DNA from: Aliarcobacter sp017996075
GTDB taxonomy: Bacteria; Campylobacterota; Campylobacteria; Campylobacterales; Arcobacteraceae
Strand: one strand, 5' to 3'
DNA: 49,974 nt
NCBI RefSeq assembly: GCF_051062515.1
Contig: NZ_JAMXEK010000013.1
Positions within the stretch are counted from its first letter, which is position 1; each line of letters starts with the position of its first letter. Position numbers and translations under genes: made by a program. Shown here piece after piece: positions 16,197 to 25,125 of the stretch. The notes below the pieces were generated by a model. It worked only from the letters and a program-made list of their open reading frames with translations. It was not told where the DNA came from and searched no databases.

Positions 16197-16793
16197 TTAA
16201 TTCTTATTTAAAAGATTAACAAATGAAAACCTATCTTTTACATCAAGCTTTAAATAGATATTTTTTATATGCGATTTTACTGTATTTATAGAAAGCTTTA
16301 ACTCTTCACTAATTTTTGTATTTGAGTATCCATCTTTTAACAATAATGCTACTTGTTGTTCAGCTTTTGATAGATGATTTAAAACATCCTTTTCTCTTAA
16401 AATAGCACTATTTAGTTTATTTAAAATCTCCATAGTTATATCTGGAATTAGCCATATTAAACCGTTGCTTATTGCATCAATAGCAGATTTTAAATAAATA
16501 TCATTCATCATACTATTTCCATAACCATGAACACCTAAAAGTAGCCAGTTTTGAGCATTTATAAGTTTTGGACTACTCTCTAGTATTAAAATTTTATTTC
16601 TATTTTCTAGTAATATTTCAATAGTTTCTTCTTCTTTTTCAAGATTTACAGAAGTATTTATGATAACAATATTATCTTTTAAATTAAGTAATTCTTCCCT
16701 ATTTTCTATATTTTTTAAATCATAATCAATAAGACTATTTTTCATTTTTTCATAGTCTCTTTTTAGATTTGTATATAAAGAAATTTTTTTCAT
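16197..16793 (-). CDS. LuxR-type transcriptional regulator
   Basis: The C-terminal third is a clear LuxR/GerE helix-turn-helix (LSKAEQQVALLLKDGYSNTK, then ISEELKLSINTVKSHIKNIY). The N-terminal ~130 residues have the length of a receiver domain but lack the expected phosphorylatable Asp context, so control by phosphorylation is doubtful. ATG 16793 with AGGGGG upstream is preferred over TTG 16799. It is the last gene of the secretion cluster, 26 bp after the adaptor gene, and may regulate it or a biofilm adhesin elsewhere. The protein resembles CsgD-like regulators in build. Confidence 0.85.
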   Translation of the reverse strand: MKKISLYTNLKRDYEKMKNSLIDYDLKNIENREELLNLKDNIVIINTSVNLEKEEETIEILLENRNKILILESSPKLINAQNWLLLGVHGYGNSMMNDIYLKSAIDAISNGLIWLIPDITMEILNKLNSAILREKDVLNHLSKAEQQVALLLKDGYSNTKISEELKLSINTVKSHIKNIYLKLDVKDRFSFVNLLNKN

Positions 16794-16819
16794 ACTCAAA
16801 TACCCCCTATTTTTTAATG

Positions 16820-18238
16820 TTATCTCTCTGTAAATGTATATGTTTTTGTTTTTAAGATTGGTTTTAAAATATAATCAAGAACTGTTTTTTTACCAGTTAA
16901 AATATCAACATCTGCTATCATACCTGGAATAATATGTTTTTGATTTTTCTCATCACCTATATAGTTCTTCTCTGTTTCAATTCTTACAATATAAAAAGTT
17001 TTTTCATCTTTTTCAACTATTGTATCTGGACTTATATTTATTACATGTCCATCAAGTCCACCAAAAATAGAAAAATCAAATGCTGAAAATTTAACAATAG
17101 CCTTTTGCCCTTGATATATAAATGCTATATCTTTTGGCAAAATCTTTACTTCAACTATTAAATTACTATCGGTAGGAACTATTTCTAATAAATCTTGAGC
17201 TGGTTTAATACTTCCACCAACAGTATTTATATGTAGTTTTTGCACAATCCCATTTGAAGGAGATTTTACAACTGTTCTTGCAACTTGGTCACTTGAAGCT
17301 AATTTATTTGCTTCAGCATCTTTAAGATTATTAATTGCTTCATTTAATTTCTCTCTTACTGTTGCATCATTTATCTCATTTGTCTCATCTATTTTTTTAT
17401 TTAACTCTAAAATCTCAGAGTTAATTTTATCAACAGATAAAATAACGCTTTGAAGTTTATTTTTAGCCTCACTCTCTTCTCTTTGTAACTTTAAAAAATC
17501 AACTTGAGATCTAATACCTCTTTCAACCATTGGTTTAGTCATAGTTACCTCTTTTGAGATAGCACCCACACTAAATTTCATATGTTCAATAGTCTGTTTT
17601 GCATCTTTTAAGTCATTTTCTTTTTGTTTTATCTGCTCTTTTAATATAGATATTTTTGACTCTAACTGCTTTTGATTTGTTATATACAGTTGGTTTTCAT
17701 TATCTAAAAACTCATTTAACTCTTGATTTTCACCTTTAGTATATTCAAAAGGGGCTCTTTTTAATTCTGCTTCTAATCTTTGAATTTGAGCTTGTAGATA
17801 ATAAGACTTTATCTCATTTGACATAGCTGTACTTGTACCTTTTTCGTTTGAAATTCTAACCAATACTTGGTCTTTTTCAACTATATCACCCTCTTTGACT
17901 AAAATCTCCTGAACTATTCCACCTTCAAGATTTTGAACTATCTGATTTTGACCATTTGGAACAACTTTTCCACTTCCTCTTGCTATTTCATCAATTTCAG
18001 CAAATGCAGCCCAAGTAATAAATAAAAATATTGTAATACAAAAAGAGATTAAAACCCAGTGCAGTTTTTTTGATGAGCTAAAAACAACAGCAGCACTTAA
18101 ACTCTTCATATACTCATAATCATTTTTATTTAATGGAGTTTTTGGAAGTTTTAAGTTATCTTTATCATTGAATAGTTTAAAAATCTCTTTTAATCTATTT
18201 ATTTCTGGACTATTTAAAAAATTCTTTATTTTATTCAT
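16820..18238 (-). CDS. HlyD-family periplasmic adaptor of type I secretion (LapC-like)
   Basis: Membrane fusion protein linking the ABC transporter to the outer-membrane channel. A single N-terminal membrane segment lies near residues 58-78 (WVLISFCITIFLFITWAAFA). It is followed by a lipoyl-type half motif (LEGGIVQEILVKEGDIVEK), a long coiled coil (about 150-310), the second half (TVVKSPSNGIVQKLHI) and a beta-barrel end. The 472-residue length is typical. It begins where the ABC gene stops (overlap at 18238), indicating one operon. Confidence 0.93.
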   Translation of the reverse strand: MNKIKNFLNSPEINRLKEIFKLFNDKDNLKLPKTPLNKNDYEYMKSLSAAVVFSSSKKLHWVLISFCITIFLFITWAAFAEIDEIARGSGKVVPNGQNQIVQNLEGGIVQEILVKEGDIVEKDQVLVRISNEKGTSTAMSNEIKSYYLQAQIQRLEAELKRAPFEYTKGENQELNEFLDNENQLYITNQKQLESKISILKEQIKQKENDLKDAKQTIEHMKFSVGAISKEVTMTKPMVERGIRSQVDFLKLQREESEAKNKLQSVILSVDKINSEILELNKKIDETNEINDATVREKLNEAINNLKDAEANKLASSDQVARTVVKSPSNGIVQKLHINTVGGSIKPAQDLLEIVPTDSNLIVEVKILPKDIAFIYQGQKAIVKFSAFDFSIFGGLDGHVINISPDTIVEKDEKTFYIVRIETEKNYIGDEKNQKHIIPGMIADVDILTGKKTVLDYILKPILKTKTYTFTER

Positions 18239-20400
18239 TACTTTTCACCATTATTTGCTAATTGATTAATAATTTCATCTTTTGGACCATCAAGAACTTT
18301 TGACCCAAAATTCATAACTATAATTCTATCAACTAAATCTACCATACTCATTTTTTGAGTAACTAAAAGTAGTGTTTTTCCTTCTACTTTACTCATTAAA
18401 TTATTTAAAACTATACTTTCACTCATCTGATCCATAGCATTTGTAGGCTCATCAAACATCCAAATATCTGAGTTATTTATTAAAGCTCTTGCAATTCCTA
18501 CACTTTGTCGTTGCCCTCCACTTAAACCAGCACCTCTTTCACCTAAAGGCATATCATAACCAGAAGGATGAATCCTTACAAACTCATCTGTTCCACTCAT
18601 TTTTGAACACTCTAACATCCACTCATCATCTATAAATTTATGAATTCCTAAAATATTTTGTTTTATTGTTCCTCCAAAAAGATGAATATCTTGTGGAACA
18701 TAACTAATCCCTTTTCTTAAATCAGCTGGATCTATTTGAGCTATATCTATACCATCTATTAAAATAGTTCCTTCTTCTGGTTCATATAGTTTTAAAATAA
18801 GTTTTGCAATAGTTGATTTTCCACTTCCAATTCTTCCAATAAAAGCAACTTTTTCACCCTCTTTTATACTAAAACTTACATTTCGTAAAGCATAAGATTC
18901 ACTATTTGGGTATCTAAAACTTACATTTCTAAACTCAATGTTTCCATTTAAGCTTGTTTTTTTTACAAACTCTTTAGACATTGGTCTTTCTTGTGGTTTA
19001 TTTATAATATCATCCAACATTTTAAAAGATTGTTTAGTATCTTCATAGTTCGTAATAAGTGAAACTATTTGCCCCATAGGTGCAATTGCTCTACCTGATA
19101 AAATCATAGTAGCAATTAAACCTCCCATTGTAAGTTGGAAATCTTGAATTAAATAAACTCCAAAAACAACAATTAACACTGTATTTAATCCAGTCAAAAG
19201 ACCTGTAACTGTAGGAATAGAAGCAGATATTAGTTTTGATTTAAGACCCTTATTTGCTATTTCACCAGTTGATTCTTCCCAAGAGTACTGAATATTTCCA
19301 GCCATTCCTTGAGCTTTTATTGTTTCAATATTATTTAAGCTCTCTATTAAAATACCATTTTTCTTTGCACTTGCTTCATAAGTTGCCTCAATACTTTTTT
19401 TAAGTGGGTCTTTTATTATTTTTGCATAAATTATAATTAACATAATAATAAAAATTGGAACTATCACCAAAAAACCACCTAAATATCCAATTACTATTAA
19501 AAATAAAATAGCAAATGGAAAATCAATTAATACAGTCAAAGTAGAACTTGTTAAAAAACCTCTTATACTATCAAAGCTCTTAAGATTATTTGCAAAACTT
19601 CCAACAGACTTTGGGTGTTCACTTAGTTTCATATCTAAAACTTTTTCAAAAATAATTGAAGACATTATAATATCACTCTTTTTCCCAGCCATTTCTAGAA
19701 AATAGGTTCTAACAAACTTTAAAACGGCATCAAGAATAAATACAACAACAATACCAATAGTAAAAACAAGAAGTGTCTCTTGTGCATTATTTGGAATAAC
19801 TCTATCATAAACATTCATAGTAAAAAGTGGAGTTGCAAGAACAAAAAGGTTTATTAAAATTGAAGCTATTATACAATCAATATAAATATTTTTTGAAACC
19901 CCTAAAGTACTCCAAAACCAGTGTTTTTGATTATCAATTGCTAGAGTTTTTTTACCATTATCTTCTTCATATTCATAAACTTTTTTAAGCATAAAAGCAT
20001 AGCCTAAATACTCGTCTTCAAGCTTTTGCACCTCAACCCACTCTTCAAGAGGATCATCAATTCCAGCAAAAATAATCTTTGCTTTTGTTCTATCTTCATT
20101 AAAAGAGTCCAAAATACAGCTATTTTCATTTGATAAAAGTAGTATTACAGGAAGTTGTATATTTAAAATATCTTTGATTGGTTTTTCAACAATAGTAGTT
20201 TTAAGACCAGCTCTAGCAGCTGCTCTACTAAACATAGATTTAGAGCTATTTTTTGAAAATAGGAGCTGATCTGCTTCATTATTACCAAGTGGTAAACCTT
20301 GAAGTAAAGACTCAGCAGAAAAGGGCTTATGAAAAAGCCTAGTATAAAGAACTAAAGAGTCCAACAAAGTATCATTCTTACGTAAACTTTTATTTAACAT
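18238..20400 (-). CDS. Type I secretion ABC transporter/permease (LapB-like)
   Basis: A 720-residue exporter. An N-terminal C39-like domain (about 1-145) lacks the peptidase Cys/His motif, so it is a docking domain for RTX-type substrates. Six membrane helices follow (about 165-430). The ATPase domain shows Walker A (GRIGSGKST), signature LSGGQRQSVGIARAL and Walker B (IWMFDEPTNAMD). With the HlyD and TolC partners it should export a large adhesin or RTX protein directly from cytoplasm to surface. No substrate gene is in the window. Confidence 0.94.
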   Translation of the reverse strand: MLNKSLRKNDTLLDSLVLYTRLFHKPFSAESLLQGLPLGNNEADQLLFSKNSSKSMFSRAAARAGLKTTIVEKPIKDILNIQLPVILLLSNENSCILDSFNEDRTKAKIIFAGIDDPLEEWVEVQKLEDEYLGYAFMLKKVYEYEEDNGKKTLAIDNQKHWFWSTLGVSKNIYIDCIIASILINLFVLATPLFTMNVYDRVIPNNAQETLLVFTIGIVVVFILDAVLKFVRTYFLEMAGKKSDIIMSSIIFEKVLDMKLSEHPKSVGSFANNLKSFDSIRGFLTSSTLTVLIDFPFAILFLIVIGYLGGFLVIVPIFIIMLIIIYAKIIKDPLKKSIEATYEASAKKNGILIESLNNIETIKAQGMAGNIQYSWEESTGEIANKGLKSKLISASIPTVTGLLTGLNTVLIVVFGVYLIQDFQLTMGGLIATMILSGRAIAPMGQIVSLITNYEDTKQSFKMLDDIINKPQERPMSKEFVKKTSLNGNIEFRNVSFRYPNSESYALRNVSFSIKEGEKVAFIGRIGSGKSTIAKLILKLYEPEEGTILIDGIDIAQIDPADLRKGISYVPQDIHLFGGTIKQNILGIHKFIDDEWMLECSKMSGTDEFVRIHPSGYDMPLGERGAGLSGGQRQSVGIARALINNSDIWMFDEPTNAMDQMSESIVLNNLMSKVEGKTLLLVTQKMSMVDLVDRIIVMNFGSKVLDGPKDEIINQLANNGEK

Positions 20401-20411
20401 TAACTTGTGTC

Positions 20412-22973
20412 CTAATTTTTATTTTTTCTTATTAAAACAGCCTCTATTCTTCTATTAGCAGCTCTTCCCTCTTCTATATCATTACTCATAATTGGTTCTT
20501 CAAAACCCTTTCCAGAAGCTGTTATTCTTGAAGATGGAACACCATTTTGAACTAAAATATTTTTAATAGCATCTGCTCTTTTTTTAGATAAAGCAAGATT
20601 ATACTCTGCACTATTTTTATGTCCACTATGTAAACCTTTACTTGCATGACCTGTAATTTGAGTATTAAACTCCTCATTTTCTAACAAATAATTAGCAAAA
20701 GCTTTAACTTTTTCTACACTACTTCCTATTACTTTATCGCTATCGTTTTCAAATAATACTTGAAGATTAATACTATTTGCACAACCTTTTTCATTTACCA
20801 TTTGACCTTTTGGAGTATTTGGGCACTCATCAAGTTCATTTATAACTCCATCACCATCGCTATCATTGTTTGTATTTGAAGATTTTTGAACATATAAAGC
20901 TGCTACAACAACATCATTTAAACTTGCATCGCTTCTAACTGTTTGTGTATATGTTTTATCTAAATCAGCTCTTGATTGTGTAACTATTATTTTCTCATCT
21001 ACACCTTTTTTTACAAGTTCTGCTTTAAGAGAGTTTGCATACTCTAAACCTTTATCAAAACTTGCTTCTTTGTTTTTTGTAACTCTTGTGTTTCCTATTA
21101 GAGTTACAACTGCATTTGTACCGTTATACTCTTTAAGATTTTTTGCCATTTCATCTATTTTTGATTCATCTTTGTTATTCATATTTAAAAAATCAAATCT
21201 TTTTATCATAGCAAAATCATCGTACATTAGATGTTTATCAAGTGCTGTAGATTCAATATTTTTATTTGCTGCAACATTAAACTCATAGTCATAAAGTCCT
21301 AATTTTTCAGATTTTTTTGGACTATTTTCATCATAAGCTAAAACACTATTTATATACTCACCGCTTGTCATATTAAATTTATTTTCAGTTCCAACAGGAC
21401 AACCATCAGCTCCTACAACTGCGCCAAATGGAGTATCTGGACATTTATCTTTTTCATCACTAATTCCATCAAAATCACTATCTTTTTTCTCTTTATTACA
21501 ACCATCAGGACCAACATCATTATTTCCTACAACAGAGTTGTCACAAATATCAAGATGATCTACAACTTTGTCATTATCAACATCTAATAGTACTGGTATT
21601 TCATCTTTTGCCAAATCAAGTGGATTTGTAGTTGTTTTTATAATCTTTGCATAATCTTTATCATCCAAAACTGAACTAACAAGCATTCCCATAGCATCTA
21701 AAATTCTATATTGTGCAAAAAGTCTATCCATTTGTGCATTTATAATTTGTGCTTTAGAGCTTATTAGGTCATTTTGAGCAGATAAAAGGTCAAGAAGTGT
21801 TCTTCTTCCCATCTCATACTCACTTTGATAGCTTGAAAGTGTCTCTTCTGAATATTCATAATATTTATATAGTTCAGTTAGTTGTTTTCCTAGCATTTCA
21901 TATGCACTCCATGAAAGCTCTAGCCCTTCTATAGTTTGTCTTTTTAAATCTCTTTGAAGCTCAAGTTCTTTATTTATTGTACTTCTACTTTTTTGTAAAT
22001 CAGCACTATGAGCTCCACCTTTAAATAAATTCCAATTTAAAACAGCATAAATTCTTTGTCTATCATCAGCACTATCAAAGCCATTGTCTTTTGTGTAGTC
22101 ATTAAACATTTGTTCGGCTTCTATATCAACACTAGGCATAAATTTACTTTTTTTCTCTCTATAAAGTGCTTGAGCACCTTTTATATTATAACTACTTACA
22201 ATCATTGAAGGATTATTTTGTATTGCTATCATTGTAGCTCTTGCTTTACTTTCAGGCATTGCAAGGTCGAGTTTTGGAACTTCAAGAGTTCCTACATTTA
22301 TACTTCGTCCATAAAGTCTTTTAAATTTAAACTCTTTATCCATAGTATTGTTTTGTTGAACAACCATATTTGAATTTGCCAAAGATAAAGATGCATATAT
22401 TTTTGTCATCTCTGATTTTGTTGTAAGTCCTTGATCATAAAGTGATTGTACATCTTCATAAATTTTTTTGTTTATTACAACATTATCTTTTGCATTTTGT
22501 AGTAATTGATAACTTCTTAAAAGGTCAATATAAGCTTGTGTCATATTAAATGATATATCATTTGCATTTTCTAAATAGTGATAAGCGGCTCCGAAAACTC
22601 TAGCTTCTTGATAATTTATCTTTTCTGTTGTACTAAAACCATTGAAAATATTTTGTGTAAGCTTTAATGAGTTTGTGTAGTTAGAGTATGAGCTATCTCT
22701 TACAGTATGATTGAAGCTAGAATTTCCACTATCTTTTAAATCTCCACTATTATTTCTTCCTATAGTTCCTCTATAATCTAAAGATGGTAGCCATTCAGAT
22801 TTTGCAATATTTAAATCTTCCCTAGTTTCATTTAAGTTTTTAAGCCTCTCTTGAACTACTGGATTTGTCTCTAAAACTTCATTTAAAGTCTCTTTTAAAG
22901 TTAAAGCATTTGCATTTATAGAAAATAAGCAAGTAGCTGTAACCATACTTAAAATAACTTTTTTAACATTCAT
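20412..22973 (-). CDS. TolC-family channel fused to TSP3 and OmpA domains
   Basis: A signal peptide (about 1-24, cleavage after NANA) precedes a TolC-like domain (25-440). Next are calcium-binding thrombospondin type 3 repeats (464-530, DSDFDGISDEKDKCPDTP), a degenerate OmpA-like region (about 565-697), another TSP3 repeat (703-733, DSDGDGVINELDECPNTP) and a complete C-terminal OmpA peptidoglycan-binding domain (736-850, ending GRAANRRIEAVLI). It is the outer-membrane channel of this type I system, apparently anchored to the cell wall by its own tail. ATG 22973 with AGGGG at 8 nt is preferred over GTG 22976. First gene of the operon. Confidence 0.9.
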   Translation of the reverse strand: MNVKKVILSMVTATCLFSINANALTLKETLNEVLETNPVVQERLKNLNETREDLNIAKSEWLPSLDYRGTIGRNNSGDLKDSGNSSFNHTVRDSSYSNYTNSLKLTQNIFNGFSTTEKINYQEARVFGAAYHYLENANDISFNMTQAYIDLLRSYQLLQNAKDNVVINKKIYEDVQSLYDQGLTTKSEMTKIYASLSLANSNMVVQQNNTMDKEFKFKRLYGRSINVGTLEVPKLDLAMPESKARATMIAIQNNPSMIVSSYNIKGAQALYREKKSKFMPSVDIEAEQMFNDYTKDNGFDSADDRQRIYAVLNWNLFKGGAHSADLQKSRSTINKELELQRDLKRQTIEGLELSWSAYEMLGKQLTELYKYYEYSEETLSSYQSEYEMGRRTLLDLLSAQNDLISSKAQIINAQMDRLFAQYRILDAMGMLVSSVLDDKDYAKIIKTTTNPLDLAKDEIPVLLDVDNDKVVDHLDICDNSVVGNNDVGPDGCNKEKKDSDFDGISDEKDKCPDTPFGAVVGADGCPVGTENKFNMTSGEYINSVLAYDENSPKKSEKLGLYDYEFNVAANKNIESTALDKHLMYDDFAMIKRFDFLNMNNKDESKIDEMAKNLKEYNGTNAVVTLIGNTRVTKNKEASFDKGLEYANSLKAELVKKGVDEKIIVTQSRADLDKTYTQTVRSDASLNDVVVAALYVQKSSNTNNDSDGDGVINELDECPNTPKGQMVNEKGCANSINLQVLFENDSDKVIGSSVEKVKAFANYLLENEEFNTQITGHASKGLHSGHKNSAEYNLALSKKRADAIKNILVQNGVPSSRITASGKGFEEPIMSNDIEEGRAANRRIEAVLIRKNKN

Positions 22974-23017
22974 CACTATATCCCCTAATTTTTTTTATAT
23001 TTCAAAAATAGTAAAAA

Positions 23018-23023
23018 TTGTAG
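23018..23023 (-). promoter_or_regulatory. Extended -10 element of the secretion operon
   Basis: On the minus strand TTGCTACAAT gives an extended -10 (TG-x-TACAAT) about 45 bp before the TolC-fusion start codon. Confidence 0.5.
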
Positions 23024-23151
23024 CAAAAATAGGTTATATTTTTACTTAAAGTATCTAAAAATATTATTTTATAATAATATATTTTTTTTATTCTCTTTTT
23101 TAAAAGATTTATAAATATTAATACTAAACTTAAATCTAATTTCAACTTCGC

Positions 23152-23157
23152 TACAAT
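23152..23157 (+). promoter_or_regulatory. -10 element of the DEAD-box helicase gene
   Basis: TACAAT lies about 30 bp before the proposed AUA start at 23188 and 19 bp before an AAAGGA ribosome site (23176-23181). The resulting leader would be short, which rules out a start codon much further upstream. Confidence 0.5.
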
Positions 23158-23187
23158 ATATCTAACATTTTTACCAAAGGATTTTTT

Positions 23188-24486
23188 ATAAAAACTTTTC
23201 AAAACTTAAAACTAAATGAAAACATTTTAAAAGCAGTTGATGATTTGGGATACACAAGCCCAACTGCTATTCAAGAAAAAGCAATTCCTGTTGCATTGAG
23301 CAAAAGAGATATTATAGGAGTTGCAAAGAGTGGAACAGGAAAAAGTTGTGCATTTTTACTTCCTATTTTAGAAGATTTAATAAATGAAAAAAATAGCGAA
23401 ATAACAAACGAGAAAAAACAAAATAGTGTTTTAAGAGCTTTAATCTTAGTTCCAACAAGAGAACTAGCAAAACAAATAGCAAATGCAGTTGATGATTATT
23501 CAAAATATATTGATATTAAAAAAGTTGCTATTTTTGGTGGGATTTCAATAAAAGACCAAGAAAAAAAACTAAATGCTGGAGTTGATATTGCTGTTGCTAC
23601 AACGGGTAGATTACTTGAACATATAAAAAACAATACAATAAATCTTTCAAGTGTGCAAAGAGTTGTAATTGATGAGCTTGATACAATGCTTGATATGGGA
23701 TTTTTAGAAGAAGTTGAACAAATTTTGCCACATATTGGAAAAAATAGACAAATTTCAATGTTTAGTGCAACAATAAATTCAACAGTAAAAAAACTTGCAA
23801 AAGAGTTTTTAAAAGATCCTGTTGTAATTGAAGTTACAAATCAAAGAGATCATGTTGAAAAAATTGAACATCAAATAGTTCTTGTAGATGAAGATAAAAA
23901 AAGCGAACTTTTATCATATTTAATAGGTTCAAGAAATATATCTCAAGCATTAGTTTTTGTAAATAGAAAACTAGAAGCCGATGATTTAGTAAAAAATCTA
24001 AACCTTGATGGATTAAAAGCATCTTGTATTCACGGAGATGTAAGACAAAGCTCACGTGCATTGGCTTTGAGAAAATTTAAAGAAAAAGAGCTTAGAGTTT
24101 TAGTTTGTACGGATATTGCAGCAAGAGGAATTGATATTGAAAATCTTCCTTGTGTAATAAATTTTGCTCTACCTGAAACAATAAATGACTTCACGCATAG
24201 AGTTGGAAGAACTGCGAGAGCTGGAAATGATGGAGTTGCTATAACACTTTTAAGTGTAAGAGATTATAAACTTATGGCAGAAATAGAAAAAGAGTTATTA
24301 CTTAAAATTCCTAGAGTTGAGCTTGAAGGCTTTGCTACAAAAGAGAAAAAACCACGAACAAAAATAAGAGAAAAAAAATCTATAAAAGATAAAAAATTTG
24401 ATTCAAAACAAAGAGAAAGTAAAGATAAAACAAAAAGTAAAAAACCAAATAAGACTAAATTTAGAAAAACAACAAAGAGAGGATAA
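23188..24486 (+). CDS. DEAD-box family ATP-dependent RNA helicase (DELD variant)
   Basis: A 432-residue RhlE-like RNA helicase. It has the Q motif (TFQNLKLNE, then GYTSPTAIQ), motif I AKSGTGKS, Ia PTRELAKQ, Ib TTGRL, motif II DELD instead of DEAD, SAT, V CTDIAARGID and VI HRVGRTARAG. A Lys/Arg-rich tail probably binds RNA. Start: the frame has no ATG before the Q motif. AAAGGA followed by six T leads to ATA at 23188 (ATA AAA ACT TTT CAA), so AUA is the best start. A TTG at 23245 would remove the upstream Phe of the Q motif. Followed 2 bp later by the lipoprotein gene. Confidence 0.9.
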   Translation: MKTFQNLKLNENILKAVDDLGYTSPTAIQEKAIPVALSKRDIIGVAKSGTGKSCAFLLPILEDLINEKNSEITNEKKQNSVLRALILVPTRELAKQIANAVDDYSKYIDIKKVAIFGGISIKDQEKKLNAGVDIAVATTGRLLEHIKNNTINLSSVQRVVIDELDTMLDMGFLEEVEQILPHIGKNRQISMFSATINSTVKKLAKEFLKDPVVIEVTNQRDHVEKIEHQIVLVDEDKKSELLSYLIGSRNISQALVFVNRKLEADDLVKNLNLDGLKASCIHGDVRQSSRALALRKFKEKELRVLVCTDIAARGIDIENLPCVINFALPETINDFTHRVGRTARAGNDGVAITLLSVRDYKLMAEIEKELLLKIPRVELEGFATKEKKPRTKIREKKSIKDKKFDSKQRESKDKTKSKKPNKTKFRKTTKRG

Positions 24487-24488
24487 AA

Positions 24489-25124
24489 ATGCAAAATAAA
24501 AATATCAAAACATTAAAAGAGTTGGCAAAAAAAGGTGGTCTTGCTACATTTTTGATTTTAGGATTAAATGCTTGCAATGATAACTCAAACCAAAATAACC
24601 AAGGAAGTGGAACTTTTACAAATGCTAGTCAACAAGAGGGAGCTTTTGTTGTTGTAGAAAAGGCTAGTGATGGAAGCTACAAAATAGCAGATGAGTTTCC
24701 AGCAGCAAAAACTACAATAGTTCTTAGAAATCCAGATGGAACTGAAAGAATTTTGTCACAAGAAGAGATTGATAAACTTGTTAAAGAAGAAGAGAAGAAA
24801 ATAGATGCTGGAACATCAGCTCTTACAAACCCAGAAATGAGTAGTGGAGGAATGGGACTTGGTGGAGTATTATTATCTTCAATAGCAGGAGCAATGATAG
24901 GTTCTTGGCTTGGAAACAAACTATTTAATAATCAAAACTTCCAAAATCAAAAAGCAGCTCAATACAAATCTCCACAAACTTATAGTAAATCTCAAAGCTC
25001 ATTTAATAAACCATCAAGTACGGCTGGAGCTGGAAAACAAAGTGGTTTTTTTGGTGGAAACAATCAAAATTCAAGCCAAAGCAATAATACTACTAAATCT
25101 ACAACTCAAAGCACAGGAGGTTGA
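24489..25124 (+). CDS. UPF0323 family lipoprotein
   Basis: An N-terminal signal (KKGGLATFLILGLNAC) with lipobox L-N-A-C places the mature protein on a membrane via a lipidated Cys. The middle has GMGLGGVLLSSIAGAMIGSW, a glycine-rich hydrophobic stretch, and the tail is rich in Gln, Ser, Asn and Gly (low complexity). It matches the UPF0323 family known mainly from Campylobacterota. It lies one base before the GSP-synthase-like gene, a pairing also seen in Campylobacter. Function unknown, perhaps envelope related. Confidence 0.85.
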   Translation: MQNKNIKTLKELAKKGGLATFLILGLNACNDNSNQNNQGSGTFTNASQQEGAFVVVEKASDGSYKIADEFPAAKTTIVLRNPDGTERILSQEEIDKLVKEEEKKIDAGTSALTNPEMSSGGMGLGGVLLSSIAGAMIGSWLGNKLFNNQNFQNQKAAQYKSPQTYSKSQSSFNKPSSTAGAGKQSGFFGGNNQNSSQSNNTTKSTTQSTGG

Positions 25125-25125
25125 T

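Noticed and set aside
23002..23202. Minus-strand 66-residue frame between the TolC fusion and the helicase
   Set aside because: It covers both divergent promoters, has Tyr/Lys/Phe-biased random composition and no ribosome site.
24910..25125. Extension of the GSP-synthase-like gene into the lipoprotein gene
   Set aside because: AGGAGG directly before ATG 25126 fixes the start; the extra residues are an out-of-frame reading of the lipoprotein tail.
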